This document shows positions 11,113-22,500 of a DNA stretch of 64,000 nucleotides, in pieces (within the stretch, counting starts at the first letter, position 1; each line of letters begins with the position of its first letter). Under the pieces are notes generated by a model. That model ran no database searches. It was not told the DNA's origin and was given only the letters and a program-made list of their open reading frames with translations. The stretch is from Volvox africanus. Lineage: Eukaryota > Chlorophyta > Chlorophyceae > Chlamydomonadales > Volvocaceae. The stretch lies in assembly GCA_030268105.1 (NCBI GenBank), contig BSDZ01000016.1, positions 565,501 through 629,500 of the forward strand. Direction: 5' to 3'. The position numbers were made by a program, and so were the translations under genes.

Positions 11113-14100
11113 TTATGCAGCGGCTGTGGTCATCGGGGCCTTTTGCATAAGAGTGATCTTGTCCCCCAGGCTGAGAGCGATGCCCTGTGTCTTAGATCGG
11201 ATGCGGATGTAGCCCGCCAGCCTCCCGCCGTCCTGTCCGGCAACTGCGCCAGGAACGGCTACCACAGGCTGCGTCTTCTCCACGCTCACGTTGACCAGCG
11301 CATCCTCACCAAAGACACTCTTAGCATACAAGTTAGCGGCCAGATAGCCGCACTCGCCTAGAATGCACGACAGGAAACGGAGGGCGGCAACCTTTACTTG
11401 CATGAGATGTCAAGACCAAGGACAGGTCGCGTGCCACATGCCGTTTGGTCATGGAGTGTCAGGCACATGCGCAGATGCACAGGGGCGTCATTGCTCACCT
11501 TCTAGCGCGCTGGGCGGCGTGAGGCACTTCATGTTGGTGGTAGAAATGATATGTTGCAGGAAAGCGGCAACGTCGGTGAAGGTGGTGGCAATGGCCACCT
11601 TGTTCTCCCATTCAAATTCGGCCCACATATTGCGGAACTGCAAGTTTGCAGCAGTAAAGGGGGGAAACGTAAGGGCGTATGTATAGATATATGAGACCTT
11701 TCAATGTCAGAGCTGAGAACGTGCATCCAAATGGTACAAACGACACAGAAAGAGCGGATGTCATCCTAGAACATGCAAACGAATGTACAAAATTTAACAG
11801 TGCCCGCCCCTCGTTCGATTCCTCATGGCCACCAAGTCCCATTAGCGGACATCCAAAGCCGCGCCGTAGCTGTCTTGACAAACGTACCTAAAGCTCGCAA
11901 AACCCATCATTGCCACCCACCTGCACGTCCGCGCAATAAGCCGGGCTGATGTAGTCCATGATATCAATATGGATGTCATTCAGCACCACCACAGAGCGCT
12001 CCGAGTAACCTGTGCCCTCATACACGATGTTACCGAAAATGACGCCCGTCTCGGTAGATGATACCTGCAGACATATCGCCAGACAAGATGCCCTTACGAA
12101 CTGGCAGCCCTAGACGTCAGCTGGTCCAGGGGACGTAAGAGGGACAGTTTATAGGAGAACGCGAGCCTCCGAAAGATTGCTCTGCTGTGAAACAGAAGTC
12201 TCGAGTTTATGGAATCGTCCATGAATCCTATCTGATATTGCTGGTAAAATGCCGACATCGCCCACAAGCACCCATCGCCTTGCAAATTAGCCTGCTGGGC
12301 AGTCCCACCTTGATGTTGGCACGGATGAGCTTCGTGTCTCCGGGGGCCAAGGTATAGTTCTGTGGCCGCTCTACAAGCTTAAGGTCACCCATGGTGGCCA
12401 GCTCCAGGCACAAGGCCTGCATCGTCTCGTTCGTCCTAGGAAATAGAAAGAGGGCCGAGGACCGAGAGGGGGTTGATGCGTCGAGGAGACTTGCGCCAGG
12501 CAGGGCAGACTGCAAGTGAAGCTGAAACAGGACAGACTGCTCAAACAGGAGGCATCGGGCCAGACGCAACATACCTTCGCTAGACCGAATCTAATCTAGC
12601 GACCCCCAAAGAAGGACAAGTCACGCGCACCTGTTCGTCACTGTCACGTCCAGGACGATGTCGTACTGATGCACCGTGACCACAGCCTCGGCGTAAACCG
12701 GGTCAGACAGACCAGTCAACTGCAAATGGATTGACAAACCGAAAGAGTAGAGATGTCTGTGCAATTGCGAAACGAGTCAGGGATTTAAGTTACGCATCCA
12801 ACTCATGTGTACCTCCAAAGCCTGTGCGTGCATCATCTCGCTTAGCCTGGTTGGATAATATTGCGTAAAAGGTGTTACCAACGGAAAGTCGCTGCCATAC
12901 AAAGTTGCAACAGGAACTTAACGGCTGAACACGATGGTGAGGGGCCAAGGATAAACAAGTAACCATGGATCTTGCAGAACCAGCCCCCATCCGGCTCCTA
13001 CCTGGAGCACCCGGTTCAGGCGTGATGAGGCAGCCGCCGCAGCCTCAGCGTAGCCAGTGGCGCGAGCAAGATCTGGCAAAGCAGGCGTATCATGATGGAT
13101 TTACGTTCGCACGAACAGCGATGAAAACTCCGCGCGAGAATCAATGTCAGAAAGTAACACTATTGCAACAACACACACAAACACATATATATATATATAT
13201 TGTGTGTGTTGTTGAAATAGTGTTATATACATATAACACTATATATATCAACCTTTCTCAGGAACTTCGGAACTCAAAGAGCATAACTTGCTTATTATCT
13301 GCATAACAGCATCGGGTATCCCAGACATTTGACCGACGCGGTAGCACCCAACCAGCTGAGGAGAATTCAAACCCGTCGCCAGCCTACCGCTGGTGACCTC
13401 GTCCTCCACCTCCAGCTGCGATAGGCCCTTGCGGTTCTTGAGCACCTGGAAGTCAATGAGGTCGTCAGGCTGGACCGCTGCACGCGCCTCGTCGCGTGCG
13501 TTGCGGGCATTAGCCTCCTTTTGTTTCTCGGTCGTGAGAAGCGAGAACGCGCGGCGGCAGTCTTCCAGCCACACCTGCATAGCAGTGGAGCAGCGCCCTC
13601 AAAGATTCGTTGTGAACGCAGTGGGTCAAGTTCGATGGTTTGAAGCTCTACAGACCACATTGCTATAGCGGTGCAATCATTGCCGCATTACACTTGGTGT
13701 CACGAAGCCAAAATTACTTACTGCGTTGGCCCAGGTATCTTGCCCTGCAAGCACGCGGAGGCAAAGCAGCATGCGGTCACGGCTGTCGGCATCCAGAGGG
13801 GTAGGGGTGGAGCCTGCAGACTCTCCCAGGCGCAGGGCCGCCACCACGTATTGCATCGCCTCGGCGTACAGCGTGTTGAGTTGGGAGGCTGCAGGCAGCA
13901 GGTGCAAAGCGGCGCTGAATGAGACCGACGTAAAGTGAAAGCGATAGGGCTGAAAGCTATATTATTGTGCATGTACAACGGAGCGCTTTGCCACAGCTCC
14001 ATTAAACGCCATAATTCGAGGTGCCTTGCGCGTCAAATTCGGACACGATAAATACAGTGTCTAAATCATCCGCGTTTGGGTGCGATGCCGAGCTGCGCCG

Positions 14101-17100
14101 CATGCGGCATGGGAATGCATGCGGCGACAACCAACATCCACTCTCCAAGAGAACGAAAGCTGCACAATAAAGTATCGATAACCCCCGTCCGCAAATCTGC
14201 AAATGGCAAAAGCCCCTAACCGCTCACTTACTAACCCTGCAGAAAGCCTCACCTGGGACGTCCTTCAGCACCGAAAGCCGCAGCAGCAGCTTGACGAAGG
14301 TACCCGCAATGACGCCGCCCAGGAAGAAGTCGCCCCCCAGCAGCAGCGAGCGCAGGTTGGGACCCGCAGCGTTGCCAGATGCGGTGGCACCGCCCGCTGA
14401 GCTCACCTCCGCCACGGCGCTCTGCGGGGAGGAGGGACCGCCGGACGGGATCAACGGACCCGGCGAGACGCGAACGGGAACATGCCTCCCCCCCCCCAAA
14501 ATGGGTATACGAAAAGTCACGACGGCGCTTGCCAAAAGCCAGCTTTCGAGCTTGTAAGCCGTCACCCCTACAGCTCAACGTTAATTTTGTCAGACCTACC
14601 TGTGTCGCGTACGTTCCATCCGCCAACACTGCGGGCCGCTTGGAGCTAGTTACCGGCGGGGTTGCAATGGCGTTAGAGGAAGCAGTAGCAGCCTCTTCTC
14701 TCTCTACAGACAGGGTGCAGGATTCGTAAGTAATGATATAAGCCCATCGCCGTTCGCTTAGTGCTTTGGGCAGGAAAGACCACGACTTAGGCCGTATTAT
14801 ATGATGGCTGCTGTCACCAAGTTAAAGGTTACGTATCTACGCAGGCAGAAGCTGACGCGTCGCATCACACCAAGAGGTCAAAATCCCCCTCGTAACCACG
14901 CCTAATTTCTGCCAGCATGCATCGCTCACACCGACAAGTCAGTCAAGCATGCACCGCCTCAATTCGTTTTTAACAGCAGACAAATCTTGCATAGAATATG
15001 GGACCCATTCCTGCCTTACCTGTGGCATCAGTCAGGAATGGCACAGTCCCCAGTGCCTCCTTAAGCGTGGACAAAGCCGCCAACACCTCCGCCGTTGTAG
15101 CGCAGTACTCGCCCATGATCCAAAGGGCGCAGCTCACAACGCGGGAGGAACGAATCTGTGGTAGGGTTGTGACATGACAAATCAAAGGGGCAACCTCAAG
15201 CGGCATCCTGCTACAACTTGATGGGGCTTGATTAGATTCAACGCGCAGGCTGCGGTATGCACATTCATATGCGGATGGCTGCTGCACCGTACGCTATCCA
15301 ACGTTTCACCAACATCTCGCAGATGTTGCTCGTCTCACTTGCCTGGTAAAAGATTGTGTGCAGACGCTCCAACACACTCGGTCGGAGCTTCACGTTGGTC
15401 TCCATAATCTCCCGTACGAAGAAGATTACATCCAGCGCCGAGGCTGCAGCAAAAAGGGCCCATACCGTGTCAAACTGCATTCTTGAGTAATTGAACTGTC
15501 GTGGCCTCATAGGCCATACGGGATTGCTTGGAATCCGGTGCAGTTCATGGCCAATATGCGCGCCCATTCATTCCTATCGCTGCCCACTCACCCGTGTTGG
15601 CGTCACCCAGGAAATCCATAAGCACGTGCACGACATTGCCCGCTACCTCGGGGAACTTGACGGCGCACGAGTGGATTGCCTGGTGCCAACGGATACACGA
15701 AAACCAGGAATGGGTATTATGGTAAAGGTACAAGGGGGAGGAGCACCGCCTAAAAACTAGAGTTGGAGGTTTTTAACCAAGGGTGAAACTGCTGCTTAGA
15801 CGGCAACAGCGGAGCATTGTTCTCACTCCGCTGACACATCCTGACCCCCTTTGCACATCAATCTGCCCCACCTGGACAAGCATCTGGCGGTATTCGCCCG
15901 CCTTATCGTACTCCTTGTTCTGGGTTTTGACGACTTCCTTCTTCAGCACTGAAACCACCTGAAAAACGCAATAGGAGATTGGACACTGATGCTGCTTTAC
16001 ACGCAGAAAATGGCTCCAAAGACTGCGAGGTACGCAAACTGCGCCGCTCCACGCAGTTCGTGCTCAGGTCCATTTTTCTTGGCACTCGTGCTCTTAATAC
16101 CCGCGCTGGGACTAGCAGACCCAATGTAATGATTAACTCTTCACCAGGAACTCTACAAGTGGTTTGAAATTCACACCACTGCCTTATAAATCTATTGTTT
16201 CAACATGACAATTATTTCCTTTACCAATCTAAAATAAAATTGGTACTTTTTATAAATTTACCAGCCTAAAACTAGCATTACTACTACACCAGGGTTCATC
16301 CCACTCTGCTCCTGTCGTACCTCATCAATGTTGCGGGATGTAATGAGCTCCAGGGAGATGTCAAGGGTCTTCTTCCGGATATCCAGTGAGGGAGATACCA
16401 GGGCACGCAGCGTGTCCATGACCATATCGGTCATTACCTACGGAACAGCATTAAAAAGTCCACAAGGAAGCTGTCACCTGTGTAAGGCTGCAACTGCATT
16501 CGCCATAGCCATCCCCTCGTCCCCAGAGCACACACCTCACGGTGCTTCTCCTTCAACTCTTGCAACCGGTCCAGCACGATGAGCTTGACGTTATTGTCGC
16601 TGTGAGTGGACAGCAGGCTGCAGAAGCAATTTGCTGCAGCGCGCACTGCTGAGGGCGCCGAGGACAAGCTGGTGAGTGTCACTGCACACTCGTACATGAC
16701 AGCCGGCGAGGGTGACTGCAGCAGTAGCAAGATGGTCTTGATAAACTTGCCCTTCTCGCCAGGATTGGTACGGCAGGCCTGGAGGGTGCAAGCAAGGCAC
16801 ATGGATGTATCGGCAAAAATGTTTCGAGGATGGCGCGTGCCCGAACATCCCACACGAAAATCAGCAATGACATTCGCAGTCCAATACACCCCCTGCCCTG
16901 TTGCCGTCAATGAGCATTTTGTAATAGACTTGGCCAGCATTATACATGCCCGAATGTCCATGCTTGCCTTGCGGATTAGGTCTAATGCAGACAATTGAAG
17001 CAAGTCACCCCAGGTGGCCAGTTGGTCCACCGAGTCCAGCAAGTAGCGGATTGCCCTATCCACCGCATTGTTGGTGAGCATAGCCAGGCAGTTGCGGCGG

Positions 17101-19172
17101 GTGGAGAGGTCCTGCGGGCGGCGGGGAGGGGAGCAGCTGAAGGGAGTCAAACACAGAAATTTTTAATGGAATGCGCCTTAAGCAAGGGCCCCCCTTCGAG
17201 AAAGATAAGCTGGTTTTTCCTCGTTTGCTCATCTGGAAGAACAACGACAATTCATCCAGATCATCTTTGTTAGCTGGACCGGCCAAGATGGTGGAAAGGG
17301 CAAGACCGACCATTCCAAACCATGTACGAAGTATTACAACCCGGGTCATCATTTACGTTCAAGCTCTACCAACACGATATGACTCCTACCATCCGGTCAG
17401 TGCAAAGCACTGTATCTCCACCCTATAAACCCATCTCTGAACAAGGCAAGGGTCACCCACTGCCTGCACATCAGCTCCAAGCTGCGTCTTGCCTGTTCTT
17501 GCCGCAATAGGCGGTCAATTGTCTCCGGAGCGTCTGCCAATAGTAGTTCACCCTATTAGCAGATAGGCGAACGGGTTGAGGGACGATGGAAACAATGTCC
17601 AGATTACTTATGGAATACTGGTCATGGAATACATGGAAACCCGAAGCAGGTCAGTATCAGTTCTTCCAATAACCAGTCCTGCTACACAGTGTTGTTTACA
17701 GTGTCTGTCTGGACCCACATATGTGGCAACGCGGCCACATATGTAGGCCTCGGGTAAGGTTGACTGGGAATGACCCTTTTTGGGTTCCCGAAACAGGGTT
17801 CACTACTATATTGTGCCTCCGTGGCGAATGGTCGGTGATGTGCTTGCATTGGTTTCCGCAAAAACATTCCGCTACATATACACATCACTGGGATGTTTCT
17901 TCGTTAACAACCATTTCGCACCTTGGGGAGTTTGTAAATGGAGTTAATGGCTAGCACAGCGTTGCGGCGCACGTACGAGTGGCGGTGCTCCAGGTTTGAC
18001 AAAATAGACGGGATGAGCGGATCAAGGATCTCCTCCTCCTTTATGCGGCATAGGAACCTGCAAATGGGACAGGAATCGCATGTTGCGCACCTCAGCAAAT
18101 CCGTGCATCAACGTTGTGGGAAAGCTCCCATCCAAGAATATGGGCGGGAAATGCAGCAGGTCCTAAAAATGTGATTTGGGACGTACCCAGGGGCCCAGCC
18201 ATAGATTGCTCGATCCTGCTGCACGCCCTGGCTCAACAAATTTCCGCTCACTATTCCACAGCTCTCCGCCTACCTGAGGGTTACCCCACGGATATATTCA
18301 TTAGGATGCTGCAGGTTGTTCCGCAGGTTTTGGCAGATTAAAATCTGGGAAGAGGGCAGGCGAGCAGCACAGATATTATCATTAAAATTCGTAGCCTGCA
18401 GCGTAAAGCAGTATAGTAGTCGGCCTGGCCCGTCTACCCTGAGCTCTTTAAGGGGTACCGTTGTTTTCCCGAGCAAGCTAGTAACTAAAACGCCTGGAGA
18501 CAGCCCGACATAATAGAGACTCCAGGATTCTTGCTAGCCAGTGACCAAACCCTACGAAGTCAGGTCTCAACCACTTGCGCCAGGACCCTATAACCCAAAA
18601 GCTTGGCCACTACACTCACCATCTCAGGAAGCAGCTTTCCCGTGGCATCCGTCTTCTCAATCGCTTCCTGTGAGACAGGACATGTCCACACAGGGCACAA
18701 AGACGAGGTATTAATCTGGGCGGCACGGTTACAACCTGCTTTGCGTGATCGAGCGAGAAAAGACAACCATAATATTACGCTATCAACTCCAATTTACCGG
18801 ATACTTGATAGCTGAAAGCTAAACAGAGAAGACGCTACACAAGGTCAGTCCGCTGGATCAGCAGTTGCTGCCACCCGAAGAACTCGAAGGGCTCCAGGTA
18901 ATTCCGGGGATATAATTGATTCAGATCCTTACCAGGTAAAGCAGCAGCAGCTTCTGAACAGTGTGGTCCTCCGAGGGAAGTACATAGCGAACAATGGTAA
19001 TAAACAGCTGTGGGAGCTGCTCTCCGGCCAGCAACAAGGACACCGCCTTTTTCATAGCTGCCTGCTTTGCAGCTGCGTCGTTGCCCTCCAGCGCCTCCTT
19101 AATTTCAGAAGCAGACGCTTGTTTATCATTATACACCAGCATAGTGCAGCTTTTCTCAACAGCGTTAGCCAT
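11113..19172 (-). CDS. COPB1: Coatomer subunit beta
   Basis: Beta-COP is part of the COPI vesicle coat that acts between Golgi and ER. Twenty-two exons join in phase to 971 codons including the stop: 18933-19172, 18620-18667, 18274-18344, 17922-18057, 17493-17552, 16968-17111, 16536-16778, 16321-16437, 15872-15958, 15592-15679, 15343-15443, 15020-15155, 14600-14703, 14253-14421, 13722-13888, 13388-13574, 13002-13072, 12631-12719, 12309-12435, 11921-12064, 11499-11637, 11113-11357. The 970 aa product matches the usual size and runs colinearly with plant and animal beta-COP: N-terminal HEAT-like repeats ([38 protein letters not shown]) and the C-terminal appendage region ([46 protein letters not shown]). 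Three introns use GC donors (see findings). The start Met fits the family N-terminus. The gene is divergent from HRD1. Confidence 0.97.
13156..13224. repeat. Inverted repeat hairpin in a COPB1 intron
   Basis: Arms 13156-13180 and 13200-13224 are complementary over 25 bp with one mismatch, around a 19-base AT-alternating loop. A second perfect palindrome (10-bp arms, 2-base spacer) follows at about 13219-13240. Both lie in the intron 13073-13387. It could be a tiny MITE, a small-RNA precursor, or a CA/TG microsatellite that happens to fold. Confidence 0.7.
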
Positions 19173-19577
19173 TTTCTTGATATTCGTCTTAAAGATTCAG
19201 TTTTAGTCTAGGAAAATCGAATACAGCTCTTCGGCACGAGTCCCAGCTTTGCGATCGATTTCAGGCCCAATCAACTAATCTGGCCCACCTAATCAGCAGG
19301 GATTATTCCTAGCCTAGCTGTTAGTAGAGGTATGAATGCTGACGGCTTACGTGACCAACCTCTCGCTAAGGCCGAGCTCGCCGTACACACTGATGGAAAA
19401 CACTCAAAGTGCTGGAGATAAGTCAGTACTGCCCACGAGAGTTTCTGTAATTCATAGATAGCTTCAAAACGGTGTCCAGGTGCCTGCTGCAGAATAGTCG
19501 CTGCAACTTCTGCTTGTGTGCGAGCACAACGTCTCGCATAGACACGTTTTGCCGGCGAAATCTGAGGCTTTTTAATT
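19173..19577. promoter_or_regulatory. Shared divergent promoter region of COPB1 and HRD1
   Basis: The start codons of COPB1 (minus) and HRD1 (plus) are about 405 bp apart, so both 5' UTRs and both promoters must fit here. I see no certain TATA box. The role as a bidirectional promoter is inferred from arrangement only. Confidence 0.55.
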
Positions 19578-22500
19578 ATGATAGTTACCCTCGGTCGATA
19601 CGTGTTCTTGAGCGTCGTAGTTGCGGCCGGTGTTGTGTACCATGCCGTGTCAACACGACAACAGTGAGTTGCGCAAATCCATTCGCTCTTAGGTTCAATG
19701 GGTTGAATACGTCATGCATACTATAGCGCGGCTCTGTTCGGACAATAACCAGGCACATGGTTCCTCAACTCTCCTTTGCCTTCACGAACAGGTTTTATCG
19801 GGCGGCGATGTATTTATCATCCTCTAAGGTGGCTGTTGCCCTTCTAGGGAACCTCGCCTTCGCGTTGGCCTTGTTCATCCACCAACTTGTTATCAAGGTG
19901 ATCACTGTTGGCACTTTCAGCACACTTACCTTTCTCCACGTCGTATTCAGCTTCTATTCTGGTGTAGATTCCCTTTCTATATGATGCGATTGCCAGCCTT
20001 GCTGCGGATGACGTCCTGACGCTCCCGTGCGGGGCAGTACATGATGTTCTTGTGCTTTGGAATATTGTGCCACGCTTTGGCATTTTTACCTTTCATTTTC
20101 AGTTGTTCCTGGGGAGCTTGCGGGATATTGAGCAGGAGATGATCCGCGAACGCCTCAGCAGTGCTGTGATGGAGACACTGCTTGCGTTGACAATTTTCCG
20201 AGAGGAATTCTCTACATACTTTGTAGCCATGTTCGCAAGCCTGGTGTTCATCAAGGTTTTGCATTGGCTTGTACAGGTGCGTGCCATAACCTCTGCCTTG
20301 GCCTAACCCAGTACCCTTGTTATTATTCAAGCATGATCTTTTTACATGTAGGGTTCCCCTCCACCGCTCACACCGTACATAGTAAAACTCTTGTCCTTGC
20401 CTATTTGCAAATCTTTCCATAGCCTCGTCAACTCTCTTGCTTCTTTGGTCCTGCCCGTGTTACTCTAATTTGTCCCTCCCCTACGCGCTTACCTCCCCTG
20501 ATATAACCGTGGCAACCGTGGTTATTGTACAGGACCGAGTGGATTACGTCGAGGTTACCCCCAACATTTCCATATTTGGGCACCTGAGGATCGTGACGTT
20601 CATGTCCCTACTTCTGGTGGGCCTCTTGGACCAAGTTGTTTATGGTTGGGAAGGATTGGACATTAGGTGTCGTGTTTAATTAAAAAATTGCACATGGTGG
20701 TAATGCAATTTTACCATCTACGGATTACTCTGTTAGACACGATGTTCATGCATGGATTTCAGCTCCATAGGACCTGGGGCTCGAATGATGAGAGCAAAAG
20801 TGGGTGTCCATCGTGTCTGGAGACAATTATGAATGCGAGGGCAGGCTGGCCTATTCATTGGCATACCTTCTCCTACGTATTTCCCCGGAAGGATGAAACT
20901 TGGTTGGCATCTGTCGCGGCCGTTTCCTTAAGAAATGACTACGTGCTCTTTGCTGGGAAATTCCATTCAGGCGCTGGACGCGGCTTTCCTACAGTACACC
21001 ATATCTGGGACCATTCAGGCGAACGGGCAGTCAGTCCTCCTACTTTTTGCCTTTGAATACGTCATCCTGGTAAGCCGGAATTCACCTGCCACTGTTTATG
21101 GTATAGTAGGGGGGACGGTATGTCGCGGATTGGTGCTCTGGGGCTTCGTACTGGACTCGCCACAGATCCGCCGACCATAGATAACGACATAAGCGTACAG
21201 TACAGCCCTGGTGACTTGGCCATCTGTGACATGTCTTGATGTATTAACATCATAGCCGGTTGTACCAGCCCCTCTCGGTCATGAAATGGATTGCCTGAAC
21301 TGATTACGAGCCCTTGATGTTATGCCGATCCGCTTGACGGCCCAAAGTTATTTCCCAGGAGTAACGGTTCTGTGCCTGGCCCGGATTCTTACAGGCTGCT
21401 ACCGTTGTGCGGTACACTCTGAAGTATTTCATGAGCATGGTGGATTTGGCTATGGATGGCAACTGGACGGTATGTGTTTCGGGTTGGCATATGTATGATG
21501 CTGGGTATGTTCCCAGTTGCGTAACCAACGAGCTCAATTCTTAAATCACAGCGGTTTTCTCCGTGGTGTCTTCCCTTGATATCTCTCCTGCTTTTCCCTC
21601 ATGGTGGGCAAGTTGCTCATCGAATGCCAGAAACCGTGAAAAGACTTGTTTTTCTGATTTAGGGTATCAATAATAGATGACTCCTATGTCCCTATAATCT
21701 TTTCTTCAGTTCCTTGCTTACGTCTCGAATTTGCTTCTGATCTTTTCAGGGCAAGGGAACAGCCGTTTTCTACCTCGAGCTACTCGCGGATTTTGTTCAT
21801 CTATTTGTGTACGGCACCTTCTTCGCGATTGTGTTCATGCACTATGGCCTCCCGCTGCATCTGGTGGGTGAGGCGGCGCTGCCAATGAAGTTGATAATGG
21901 TGTAGCTGGCTTAGCGAACATTTGGAAAGGAAAGAATGTCCTGTTGGAAACAATATGTTTTACTGGTTCAAGCCTCAAGATCTGGGATGTTCCTAACACT
22001 CGGCCGTGCAAGGATATGCTCACTGGAACAATCCTGTATCGTCGGGTGCGTGCATTCCTTCGTCCTCTTCCAAAAGTACTCAATGCCGTTCAGTGCTCAG
22101 GATAGCCCTTGTGGCCGTGGAGCTCGTAATAGTTACACCTTGCCTCTGCCAGCGAAATTACGAACGCATGCTAGTTTCAACCCGCCAACTGAAAGTCTTA
22201 AGTCGCTCCCAGCTATGGGCTCTTGTCCCCTTCAATCGCGTCAGGCTCCCAAGTACAAATCAGTTTCAGGGGAAGACCCTGTAGCCTGATGTTCCCCCCG
22301 ACTACCCTATCGTGCAGGTCCGCGATCTGTACAGCACCTTTCGAAATTTCCGCGTCCGCATAGCGGACTTCCTCCGCTTCCGACAAGTGGGTTGCATGCT
22401 GATGTTATGTTTGTTGGTTTGCCCCTCTCAAAGCCGTTGGTCGCTCGGGTGGTCAGGTGCTCGTTTCTTCCCTGGGAATGGGATTTGAAAACAGTTGGCA

